13,645 bases of DNA from Chitinophaga pinensis (GCA_945875195.1 CAMCJW010000048.1:1-13645), one strand, 5' to 3'; shown: positions 7,608-13,645, numbered from the stretch's first letter. Notes: generated by a model not told the origin, from the letters alone. Translations and numbers: made by a program.

Positions 7608-7958
7608 TTATTGTACCTTTAATGTGTTTAAATCTAAGTTCAACAATACGCGCATTGTCTCCATAAATTGTGCAAACTCATTGATTTTTTCGCTAGCCTT
7701 TTCTTTACCATTTTTGCTTACCGAATAATATTTTCTTACCCGTTTTCCAATATATTCGACTTCAGTTGTAAGCAAGCCTTCATTTTCCATTGCATGCAAA
7801 GTTGGGTACAATGCACCTTCGGTAAGTTGAATGCGATTTTTGGTTAAGTCTTTTACTTTTTGGGTTATTTCGTAGCCATACATCTTTTGTTGATCACACA
7901 AAAGTTTTAAAATGATGGTCCTAAGTGTTCCCTTAATTAGTTCTGATGAATAGAGCAT
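7608..7958 (-). CDS. PadR-family transcriptional regulator
   Basis: A 116-residue winged-helix repressor of the short PadR type. It shows the N-terminal ELIKGTLRTIILKLL helix, MYGYEI (26-31), the recognition region LTEGALYPTLHAME (45-58), the wing YIGKRVRKYYS and a C-terminal dimerisation helix. Such proteins usually repress their own operon and release on a ligand or membrane signal. ATG 7958 is chosen over the in-frame ATG at 7985, because the upstream ATG is part of a perfect TATGTTTG promoter box (7986-7979) and the extra residues are not family-like. It is followed after one base by the membrane protein, so the two form an operon, the usual PadR-plus-membrane-partner arrangement. Two palindromic sites in its promoter suggest autoregulation. 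The inducing signal is unknown. Confidence 0.93.
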   Translation of the reverse strand: MLYSSELIKGTLRTIILKLLCDQQKMYGYEITQKVKDLTKNRIQLTEGALYPTLHAMENEGLLTTEVEYIGKRVRKYYSVSKNGKEKASEKINEFAQFMETMRVLLNLDLNTLKVQ

Positions 7959-7978
7959 TGTTTTCGTTTTTACCGCTA

Positions 7979-8009
7979 CAAACATACATAAAACTCTTAG
8001 GTATTGAAA
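7979..8009 (-). promoter_or_regulatory. padR operon promoter
   Basis: On the minus strand TTTC (8009-8006), a 19-base spacer and TATGTTTG (7986-7979) fit the Bacteroidetes promoter: perfect -7 box, three of four bases in the -33 box. The box ends 20 bases before ATG 7958. Its overlap with the upstream ATG at 7985 decides the start codon. Confidence 0.6.
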
Positions 8010-8031
8010 TTTATTACATAAGAATCTTATG
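7987..8031. promoter_or_regulatory. Two operator-like palindromes in the padR promoter
   Basis: A perfect 15-base palindrome, CATAAGA-A-TCTTATG (8017-8031), lies upstream of the -33 box. A second site with 12 of 15 matching bases, CATAAAACTCTTAGG (7987-8001), fills the spacer between -33 and -7. The centres are 30 bases apart, about three helical turns, so both would face one side of the DNA. A repressor bound here would block RNA polymerase; the PadR protein encoded just downstream is the obvious candidate. Confidence 0.6.
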
Positions 8032-8093
8032 CATATAGTGCAATATATTGATTTTTAGGGAGATAAAATTTACCTTTGGTCTTTTATTCGGCT

Positions 8094-8229
8094 GTTGGCT
8101 TCTAGCCTCTAGCTTTTTGCCATTCACCAAATACCAAGGATCAATGACCAAAGACAATCTTGCCCCAGGTTCACAGATATAAATTTTAAATATGAATTCA
8201 ATGCCAGAAGCCAGCCGCCAGTTGCCAGA
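8094..8229. repeat. Inverted repeat element B made of 7-base units
   Basis: Four tandem heptamers at 8094-8121 (including TCTAGCC and TCTAGCT) are answered by four inverted heptamers at 8202-8229 (including TGCCAGA twice). The left block matches that of element A at 22 of 28 positions, the right block at 23 of 28. The 80-base interior differs from element A's 17 bases, is rich in ACCAA/TTGGT-type words, and shows no gene. It sits between the stop of the kinase-fold gene and the padR promoter, so elements A and B bracket the padR operon. Confidence 0.75.
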
Positions 8230-8231
8230 AG

Positions 8232-9263
8232 TTACCTCCCACGGGTGCGTAGCAATTCAAACAAAGATGCCCGCACAATTTCGCCCATGGTTTGGGCTTT
8301 CAAGAAACGCTTGCTGTGGTAATGTTTGGCCAAATCTTCGCGCAAGCGAATTACATTTTCTTGTGGGGAAATAGATTCTTTGCTCATGGCATCCAATAAA
8401 TTTAACAGGGGCCACTTTGCCGCTTTGATGCGTGTAATCATTATGCTGCGCTCTTCACGTTGGTATTGATGCAAACTCTCTTTGCTGATTTTTGTTTGAA
8501 CCAAATCCAAAAAGGCTTTGTTCTGCTTATAGAATTGTGGCAGATAGATGTTTTTTCGCGATTCAAAGGATTGTTGATCAAAATCGATAGCTCTTATGCG
8601 GTAATGTGTTTCTTCAAAATCGGGTGTAATTTGAACCACAAAATTACTCGAATGCATGTCGCCCAAAAGACGCACAAAACAACGCTCATTAAACTTTACA
8701 AACTCCTTTGCAATACGTATCATATTGAAGTTCTCCACTTGCATATAGCTGCGTATAAATTCATCGCCTGGAATGCCAGCAATGTGTTCTTCAATTAAAG
8801 TATTTCCACTTACCAAATAGCTAATGCGATTAGGTGAAAGCAAATGCTCTAACTCTAAACCATAAATGCGCGAAGCATCAGCATTCTTCACATAAAAGTA
8901 ATCAAAATTATCATTGAGTTTATTGATAATTCTAATGCGAAATGGCAAGGTATTACCATATAAACAAACATCAATTCTATCTACCCTTAAATGCTCTACT
9001 ACTTTCATGTCGCCGCCTACTTTAAGTAGTGCATAAATCTCAAGCAAGTACCAGTAAATTCTATTTTGTTCCTCTGGTCCGTAAATACAAGTTTCCCATA
9101 AAGTATCTTTTCCCTTTTTATCGTAATAGGCAATACTTTCTTTGAATAGTTTTAAATCAGAATAGTGAATAGGAATATCTGTTTCTCTTCCATATTTTTT
9201 CAGATGTGCTCTTAAATTATAACCTATTTTATAGGCGAATTTCTTTTTACTAATATGAGGCAT
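8232..9263 (-). CDS. Atypical kinase-fold protein (LPS-kinase / phosphotransferase-like)
   Basis: A 343-residue soluble protein with the catalytic core of the protein-kinase-like / aminoglycoside-phosphotransferase fold. I see a catalytic-loop motif RLLGDMHSSNFVV (Asp202, His204, Asn207) and a metal-binding AIDFDQ (Asp227, Asp229) 25 residues later. A possible hinge lies at LIEEHIAGIPGDEF (156-169), and the ATP-anchoring lysine may be Lys126 in YFYVKNAD. The family includes small-molecule, sugar and lipopolysaccharide (Kdo/WaaP-type) kinases. The substrate cannot be told, and no signal peptide or membrane segment is seen. The order of these residues agrees with a working enzyme. The C-terminal 90 residues are helical and basic. 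It starts at ATG 9263, appears to be a single-gene unit, and is followed by repeat element B. Confidence 0.7.
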   Translation of the reverse strand: MPHISKKKFAYKIGYNLRAHLKKYGRETDIPIHYSDLKLFKESIAYYDKKGKDTLWETCIYGPEEQNRIYWYLLEIYALLKVGGDMKVVEHLRVDRIDVCLYGNTLPFRIRIINKLNDNFDYFYVKNADASRIYGLELEHLLSPNRISYLVSGNTLIEEHIAGIPGDEFIRSYMQVENFNMIRIAKEFVKFNERCFVRLLGDMHSSNFVVQITPDFEETHYRIRAIDFDQQSFESRKNIYLPQFYKQNKAFLDLVQTKISKESLHQYQREERSIMITRIKAAKWPLLNLLDAMSKESISPQENVIRLREDLAKHYHSKRFLKAQTMGEIVRASLFELLRTRGR

Positions 9264-9270
9264 GGTATTG

Positions 9271-9278
9271 CGAATATA
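9271..9278 (-). promoter_or_regulatory. Possible -7 box of the kinase-fold gene
   Basis: TATATTCG on the minus strand, one base off TAnnTTTG, ends seven bases before ATG 9263. The ten-base context AGTATATTCG is shared with the region before dgt. No -33 element is clear. Confidence 0.3.
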
Positions 9279-9342
9279 CTAAAAATAATAAGCCTCGGTT
9301 TAGGAAAAAAGCTTGCCTTATTTACTGTAAAATTGGTTTAGG

Positions 9343-9360
9343 TTCAAACCGAAAATTTAA
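9343..9360. repeat. Left copy of 18-base inverted repeat flanking the ars operon
   Basis: This 18-base stretch, which covers the ACR3 stop codon, matches the reverse complement of 11463-11480 at 17 of 18 positions (shared core TCGGTTTGAA). Together they enclose the whole ars operon. They may be ends of a transferred cassette, or a chance or regulatory repeat. Confidence 0.5.
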
Positions 9361-10430
9361 GCACTAATTTGTATAAAATATTTCTTTCTGAACCAAAATG
9401 CTAAGTTAACTAAGGCAATAAGGGCTGGTACTTCTACTAAAGGCCCAATTACTCCTGCGAAGGCTTGATCGCTATTGATGCCGAAAACACCAATAGCAAC
9501 CGCAATAGCTAACTCAAAATTATTACCAGTTGCAGTGAAAGCAATAGAAGTACTTTTTGCGTAATCTGCACCAAAATATTTTCCAATGAAAAAACTTGAT
9601 ACAAACATAATGGCAAAATAAATGAGTAGGGGTATAGCAATGCGAATAACATCCACAGGGATTTGTACAATGAGTTGGCCTTTTAAACTAAACATCAAAA
9701 CAATGGTAAATAGCAAGGCAATGAGCGTAATTGGTGATATAAATGGAATATATTTTTTTTGAAACCAAATTTCACCTTTCAGTTTTAAGAGGGCATACCT
9801 GCTTATAATTCCGAGAGCAAACGGTATACCTAAATATATGCCAACACTTTCTGCAATTTGCCCAATACTAATGCTTACTTCAAATCCTTTATACCCTAAG
9901 ATTGGAGGTAAAACGGTAATGAAAATATAGGCATAAACACTGTAGAGTAATACTTGAAAAATGCTATTGAGCGCTATTAAACCTGCAGCATATTCTCTGC
10001 TTCCGTCTGCCAAATCATTCCATACAACCACCATGGCAATGCACCGTGCAAGTCCAATTAAAATAACGCCAATCATGTATTCTGGGTAATCTTGAAGAAA
10101 TAGCAAGGCTAAAACAAACATGAGTATTGGACCAACAATCCAATTTAAAAAAAGGGAAGCACCAAGTACTTTGGTATTTTTGAAAACTTCACCCATTTGC
10201 TCATATTTTACTTTTGCCAATGGGGGGTACATCATTAATATTAATCCAATTGCCAATGGAATATTGGTAGTTCCATTAGAAAATGTTTGGATAAAATTGC
10301 TGCTATCAGGTATAAAATATCCTATGCCTACACCAATTAGCATTGCTAAAAAAATCCATAGGGTTAAGTATCGATCAAGGAAACCTAGTTTTTTTCTTGA
10401 TGCTGCTGGTGCACAATTATTGGCGCTCAT
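9357..10430 (-). CDS. acr3: Arsenite efflux permease, ACR3 family
   Basis: A 357-residue membrane carrier with about ten membrane segments that exports arsenite, driven by the proton-motive force. The two residues known to be essential in ACR3 proteins are present with the right spacing: Cys130 in GLARCIAMVVVWNDLADG and Glu306 in TGNNFELAIAVAIGVFG. The conserved GEVFKN and PLVEVPALI blocks are also intact. ATG 10430 is chosen because it forms an ATGA overlap with the stop of the arsenate reductase gene, the mark of translational coupling; the alternative GTG at 10463 lies inside that gene. It is the last gene of arsR-arsC-acr3. The bile-acid/sodium symporter superfamily is related, but the paired Cys and Glu and the gene context make the arsenite call strong. 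Confidence 0.95.
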   Translation of the reverse strand: MSANNCAPAASRKKLGFLDRYLTLWIFLAMLIGVGIGYFIPDSSNFIQTFSNGTTNIPLAIGLILMMYPPLAKVKYEQMGEVFKNTKVLGASLFLNWIVGPILMFVLALLFLQDYPEYMIGVILIGLARCIAMVVVWNDLADGSREYAAGLIALNSIFQVLLYSVYAYIFITVLPPILGYKGFEVSISIGQIAESVGIYLGIPFALGIISRYALLKLKGEIWFQKKYIPFISPITLIALLFTIVLMFSLKGQLIVQIPVDVIRIAIPLLIYFAIMFVSSFFIGKYFGADYAKSTSIAFTATGNNFELAIAVAIGVFGINSDQAFAGVIGPLVEVPALIALVNLAFWFRKKYFIQISA

Positions 10431-11044
10431 AGTGTTTTTACCTTTGAGAATACATACAAACACTCCATGGCAATTTGATTGCTAAGCTCCGTATATTTTT
10501 CTTGTTGTAAAATACTACCATCATAAGCTTTTGGATCGTTATAGGTGGTGCCAATTCTTACATCGCATCCTACAATAAAGGGGCAATTTTGATCAGCATC
10601 TGAACAAGTCATAATTGCAGCAAAATTTTCTTTCGGGTTACTGCTATGGTTATATGTTTTTGAAAAGCAGATTGTGGATTTTTCTGATCCAAAAAATACC
10701 TGATACAATGGGTTTTTAGTATCATCTAACGTATGAATAATAAACCCAGATTGAATTAAGGCTTCGATAGCGTTCGCATTAAAAGCAGTAGCTTCGGTAC
10801 CACCAGAAAAAGTACTTACATTTTTAACTTGAAAATAGTCGGCTGCCACCGCTGCCCATACTTGTCCTAAATGACTCCTTCTGGAGTTATGCGTGCAGAT
10901 ATAATTGAGTTGAATAGGTTGATGACCGTTTATTTTTTCTTGAATATAAGAAGTTAAATTGCCTAAAATTAGTTTTCTATCACTACTTATTTCTTGAAAA
11001 TTCTTGATCAATGCATCGCATCTATCTTTTATTTTTGGTAACAT
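10427..11044 (-). CDS. arsC: Thioredoxin-type arsenate reductase / low-molecular-weight phosphatase
   Basis: A 205-residue protein with a 45-residue helical N-terminal extension before a low-molecular-weight tyrosine-phosphatase domain. The P-loop YICTHNSRRSH gives the C-x5-R motif with nucleophile Cys50. Farther on, CSDADQNC places Cys147 and Cys154 seven residues apart, as Cys82/Cys89 in S. aureus ArsC, and YNDP (Asp170) corresponds to the general-acid loop. This triple-cysteine set points to a thioredoxin-coupled arsenate reductase that turns arsenate into arsenite for ACR3. Differences from classic ArsC are the N-terminal extension, TYNDP in place of the usual FDDP-like loop, and an extra Cys160. 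It begins 19 bases after the arsR stop and overlaps the ACR3 start. An arsenate phosphatase-like protein of other mechanism is the alternative. Confidence 0.88.
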   Translation of the reverse strand: MLPKIKDRCDALIKNFQEISSDRKLILGNLTSYIQEKINGHQPIQLNYICTHNSRRSHLGQVWAAVAADYFQVKNVSTFSGGTEATAFNANAIEALIQSGFIIHTLDDTKNPLYQVFFGSEKSTICFSKTYNHSSNPKENFAAIMTCSDADQNCPFIVGCDVRIGTTYNDPKAYDGSILQQEKYTELSNQIAMECLYVFSKVKTL

Positions 11045-11063
11045 GTTACAGCTGTATTTTTGA

Positions 11064-11396
11064 TTAACAACATTGAGTACTTTTAATTTCCAATTGTTTA
11101 GTAATATTTTCGAAATAACTTTTTAATTGGTTCAGGGTATTTTCATCAATACAATAACAGATGCTATTTCCTTCAATTGTACCTTTGATAATTTTGGCGT
11201 TTTTTAATTCTTTGAGGTGTTGCGAAACTGTTGGCTGAGCCAAAGGAAGTTCATTTACAATGTCGCCACAAATACAAGCGTTAACTTTCAGCAAATGCTC
11301 TATAATTGCAATTCTTGCCGGGTGCCCCAATGCTTTGGCAATAATGGCAATGGTATTTTGTTCATCGGAAAAGTGTTCGGTTTTTGAAGCACCCAT
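11064..11396 (-). CDS. arsR: ArsR-family arsenite-responsive repressor
   Basis: A 110-residue winged-helix repressor of the ArsR/SmtB family. It shows ALGHPARIAIIEHLL, the helix-turn-helix LAQPTVSQHLKELKNAKII (about 52-70) and the wing GNSICYCI. The Cys-x-Cys pair Cys41/Cys43 in NACICGDIV occupies the place of the arsenic-binding ELCVCDL site of E. coli ArsR. A second Cys-x-Cys (80/82) and a terminal Cys-Cys (109/110) are extra possible ligands. On binding As(III) it should leave its operator and free the operon. ATG 11396 is the only sensible start. It is the first gene of the ars operon and is divergent from the MFS transporter gene, with a 151-base shared upstream region. Confidence 0.93.
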   Translation of the reverse strand: MGASKTEHFSDEQNTIAIIAKALGHPARIAIIEHLLKVNACICGDIVNELPLAQPTVSQHLKELKNAKIIKGTIEGNSICYCIDENTLNQLKSYFENITKQLEIKSTQCC

Positions 11397-11462
11397 TTAT
11401 TATAATTTATTATTGCAATATTACGATATAGTATTGAATCAAACTATTTTTTTTGAATTCAA
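11397..11462. promoter_or_regulatory. arsR promoter and candidate ArsR operator
   Basis: An interrupted inverted repeat, CAATA (11416-11420) and TATTG (11432-11436) with an 11-base spacer, lies 20-40 bases before the arsR start. On the minus strand it overlaps a possible -7 box TAATATTG (11423-11416), with TTTG (11443-11440) 16 bases upstream, shorter than usual. A perfect 10-base palindrome TTGAATTCAA (11453-11462) and a related TTGAATCAA (11434-11442) are further candidate sites. Which one ArsR binds cannot be decided here. Confidence 0.4.
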
Positions 11463-11480
11463 TTAAATTCTCGGTTTGAA
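11463..11480. repeat. Right copy of 18-base inverted repeat flanking the ars operon
   Basis: Its reverse complement matches 9343-9360 at 17 of 18 positions. It lies in the shared upstream region between arsR and the MFS gene, outside all coding sequence. Confidence 0.5.
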
Positions 11481-11512
11481 GGAGAGCTGCCGGGGTACTC
11501 TAATTCTTGTTA

Positions 11513-11542
11513 TTTGTAAAAATCAATTAAATAATTATTTTG
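11513..11542 (+). promoter_or_regulatory. Promoter of the MFS transporter / LutA-like operon
   Basis: TTTG (11513-11516), an 18-base spacer and TTATTTTG (11535-11542) fit the Bacteroidetes promoter with one mismatch in the -7 box. The box ends five bases before ATG 11548, which supports that start and implies an almost leaderless mRNA. Confidence 0.45.
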
Positions 11543-11547
11543 CAATC

Positions 11548-12960
11548 ATGAGTTATCAGCTAAACGACCCAAAAATAACAAGAGCATGGACAATGTATGA
11601 TTGGGCTAATAGTGTTTTTTCCCTATCTATCACAGCTACTTTGTTTCCAGTTTATTTCAATATTGTAAGCAAAACAGCATCCATCAATGCAGGCACCTAC
11701 GACGCCATAAATAATGTTTCGTATATCAATGTATTTGGGTTCAATGTGGTTAATTCTGCCTTATATACTTTTTGTGTGTCGTTCAGTTTTTTATTGGTTG
11801 CGTTTATTAATCCAATTTTATCTGGAATTGCTGATGCGAAGCAGAACAAAAAGCAATTTATGAAGTTCTTTTGCTATTTAGGTTCATTTTCTTGCATGCT
11901 TTTGTATTTTTTCAATCCTGACAATCTTTGGTTTGGCATTTTTTGTTTTGTAATGGGCTTGTTTGGTTTTGGTGGAAGTATTGTATTTTATAATGCGTTC
12001 CTTCCAGAGATAGCTACAGAGGACCAATATGATAAACTAAGTGCTAGAGGCTTTTCTTTGGGATATGTAGGAAGTGTAGTTTTGTTAGTATTAAACCTAG
12101 CTTTGATAAAAAATGTGGGTTTATTTTTCCCTGTTGCAGAGAAAGTAAAGGAATTGATGGCAGCAGATCCTTCGCTTACTGCAATAACGGCTTTAGAAAA
12201 TTCCCAAAAATATTATTCAGGAATTGCCATAAAATGGGCCTTTGTTACTGTAGGTTTGTGGTGGGCTGGTTTTGCTCAAATTACATTTAGGCGTTTACCA
12301 GAAAAATCAAGGGCAGAACCTAAACCTGGTGGATTAATAAGTAATGGTTTTAAGGAGATTAAAAAAGTGTACCGCGAATTAAATTTGCCTGATAATGCTG
12401 TTGTCAAAAGATACCTAATTGGTTATTTTTTCAGTGCAATGGGTGTTCAAACGGTTATGTATGTGGCTAGTATGTTTGGTGAAAAAGAACTGGGCATGAA
12501 GGCTGATAAACTGATCATGACGGTCTTAATTATTCAGTTAATTGCCGTGGTAGGGGCTTGGGGTTTTGCAAAAATTTCTGCTATTGTTGGAAACATATAT
12601 GCGCTTATATTCATGAATGTGGTATGGATTGGAATTACAACTGCGGCATTTTATGTTAATACAGAAAATCAATTCTTAATACTTGCTGCTGTAGTGGGTT
12701 CGGTAATGGGTGGTATACAATCTATGAGCAGGAGCACCTTTGCTAAACTCATTCCAGATGGCACAAAAGACACGGCATCTTATTTTAGTTTTTATGATTT
12801 TTCTGAAAAAATGGCCACAGTTTTGGGTACTTTATCTTTTGCCTTAATAAACAATTACACACAAAATATGCGCACTTCTGTGCTAGCATTAATCATATTC
12901 TTTATATTAGCACTGTTTTTCATCGTGCGTATTAAAAACTTTAAAGAAGTACATCCTTAA
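11548..12960 (+). CDS. MFS transporter, UMF1 (Atg22-like) family
   Basis: A 470-residue membrane protein with about 12 membrane segments. The N-terminal MYDWANSVFSLSITATLFPVYF is the signature of the UMF1/Atg22-like branch of the major facilitator superfamily; the conserved SGIADAKQNKK loop and the central SRSTFAKLIPDGTKDTASYFSFYDFSEK block also fit. Yeast Atg22 exports amino acids from the vacuole; the substrate of the bacterial members is unknown. ATG 11548 (MSYQLNDPKITRAW) is chosen; the 24 residues of an upstream frame from 11476 are not family-like, and the promoter boxes lie inside them. Its stop shares one base with the start of the LutA-like gene (TAATG), so the two are co-translated and may work together, for example in uptake and use of a carboxylic acid. 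That link is inference. Confidence 0.88.
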   Translation: MSYQLNDPKITRAWTMYDWANSVFSLSITATLFPVYFNIVSKTASINAGTYDAINNVSYINVFGFNVVNSALYTFCVSFSFLLVAFINPILSGIADAKQNKKQFMKFFCYLGSFSCMLLYFFNPDNLWFGIFCFVMGLFGFGGSIVFYNAFLPEIATEDQYDKLSARGFSLGYVGSVVLLVLNLALIKNVGLFFPVAEKVKELMAADPSLTAITALENSQKYYSGIAIKWAFVTVGLWWAGFAQITFRRLPEKSRAEPKPGGLISNGFKEIKKVYRELNLPDNAVVKRYLIGYFFSAMGVQTVMYVASMFGEKELGMKADKLIMTVLIIQLIAVVGAWGFAKISAIVGNIYALIFMNVVWIGITTAAFYVNTENQFLILAAVVGSVMGGIQSMSRSTFAKLIPDGTKDTASYFSFYDFSEKMATVLGTLSFALINNYTQNMRTSVLALIIFFILALFFIVRIKNFKEVHP

Positions 12961-13645
12961 TGAAGGTAGATTTATTTATTCCCTGTTTTGTTGATCAGTT
13001 TTCGCCAAATACTGGTTTTAACATGGTGAAGATATTAGAAAAGGTAGGTTGTAAAGTTCATTACAATCCAGAACAAACCTGCTGTGGTTTGCCTGCATTC
13101 AATGCCGGTCACTGGGAAGACGCGCGTGAAGTTGGAGAGAAGCTGCTCAATGAAGTAGGAAGTGATAAAACCTTGGTTTGTGGCGCTGCTGCGTGTACTG
13201 GTATGATTAGAAATTCATACGATTTGTTGTTTCAAAATTCAAGTTATCACAACAAATACCGCCAGCTTCAAAAGAAAAACTTTGAGTTAAGTGAATTCTT
13301 AATTGACGTAATGAAGCTAGAATCTCTAGAGTCGAAGTTAAGCGCCAAGGCGGTTTACATGGATTCATGCCAATCACTTAACCATTGCAATATCAAGGAG
13401 CAACCGCGGAAGCTCTTGGCAATGGTTGAGGGTTTAACTATAATAGAATTGCCATGTGCAGAAGAATGTTGCGGATTTGGCGGCACTTTTTCTATTAATT
13501 ATGAAGGAATGAGTGTGCGAATGGCAGAGCAAAAAATTCAACACGTGTTGAACACTGGTGCAGATATAATTATTTCAAATGATTATGCCTGTTTGATGCA
13601 CCTCGATGGTTTTATTAAGAAAAAACAATTGCCTCTGCGTATCAT
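12960..13645 (+). CDS. LutA-like (Fe-S)-binding CCG-domain protein, 3' end cut by window
   Basis: The open frame runs from ATG 12960 to the window edge, 228 residues without a stop; LutA/YkgE proteins are about 240, so little is missing. Two CCG domains are seen. The first has IPCFVDQ, QTCCGLPAFNAGH and VCGAAACTGM; the second has MDSCQSLNHCNIKEQPRKLL, ELPCAEECCGFGGTFS and ISNDYACLMHLDG. Such cysteine-rich repeats bind an iron-sulfur cluster or a heterodisulfide-type site. In Bacillus, LutA works with LutB and LutC in L-lactate oxidation. The start overlaps the stop of the MFS gene by one base, so translation is coupled. If this is a true LutA, lutB and lutC should follow past the right edge; glycolate-oxidase or heterodisulfide-reductase subunits are alternatives. 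Confidence 0.9.
   Translation, partial: MKVDLFIPCFVDQFSPNTGFNMVKILEKVGCKVHYNPEQTCCGLPAFNAGHWEDAREVGEKLLNEVGSDKTLVCGAAACTGMIRNSYDLLFQNSSYHNKYRQLQKKNFELSEFLIDVMKLESLESKLSAKAVYMDSCQSLNHCNIKEQPRKLLAMVEGLTIIELPCAEECCGFGGTFSINYEGMSVRMAEQKIQHVLNTGADIIISNDYACLMHLDGFIKKKQLPLRI

Noticed and set aside
7959..7985. Longer PadR protein from the upstream ATG at 7985
   Set aside because: That ATG is inside a perfect TATGTTTG promoter box and the extra nine residues are unlike PadR N-termini.
8074..8153. 8-base inverted repeat CTTTGGTC / GACCAAAG
   Set aside because: It is short, loops out 64 bases, and partly overlaps repeat element B; chance or part of that element is enough to explain it.
8460..8798. Plus-strand open frame of 112 codons
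   Set aside because: It is antisense to the kinase-fold gene, whose catalytic motifs are on the minus strand; no promoter or motif supports it.
11476..11547. 24-residue N-terminal extension of the MFS transporter
   Set aside because: The sequence is not family-like and contains the candidate promoter; the family start MSYQ...YDWANS fits ATG 11548.

Overview
The window looks like chromosomal DNA from a member of the Bacteroidetes (Bacteroidota). The sequence is AT-rich and clear Shine-Dalgarno sites are scarce. Several genes are preceded by the Bacteroidetes-type promoter (TTTG, 18-19 bases, TAnnTTTG). ClpP, ClpX and the PadR protein have the sequence character of that phylum, and one membrane protein carries the FK(I/F)MHWP motif known from the gliding / type IX secretion protein GldL. 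No RNA gene, insertion sequence, phage gene or CRISPR array was seen. No gene-free stretch exceeds 300 bases.

Layout. 1-1379 (minus): an OmpR-type response regulator followed by a sensor histidine kinase that runs off the left edge. 1515-2748 (minus): a YegS/diacylglycerol-kinase-like lipid kinase followed after one base by a SUI1/YciH-type translation factor. 2816-4177 (plus): a dGTPase. 4326-6375 (plus): clpP and clpX, separated by a strong intrinsic terminator and each with its own promoter signal. 6381-6458: a large inverted repeat built of 7-base units. 6470-7958 (minus): a padR regulator and an unusual membrane protein with two GldL-like MHWP hairpins and a possible GldM-like external domain; the padR promoter carries two palindromic operator-like sites. 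8094-8229: a second inverted pair of the same 7-base repeats. 8232-9263 (minus): a kinase-fold protein of unknown substrate. 9357-11396 (minus): a compact arsenic operon arsR, arsC-type phosphatase, ACR3 pump. 11548-12960 (plus): a UMF1-family MFS transporter, overlapping by one base the start of a LutA-like CCG-domain iron-sulfur protein that is cut by the right edge.

How the parts work together. The arsenic operon is self-contained: ArsR senses arsenite, the thioredoxin-type reductase makes arsenite, and ACR3 exports it. ClpX unfolds substrates for ClpP. The least ordinary segment is 6381-8229: a self-regulated padR plus membrane-protein pair bracketed by two related repeat elements. A near-perfect 18-base inverted repeat at the two ends of the arsenic operon is also worth checking.
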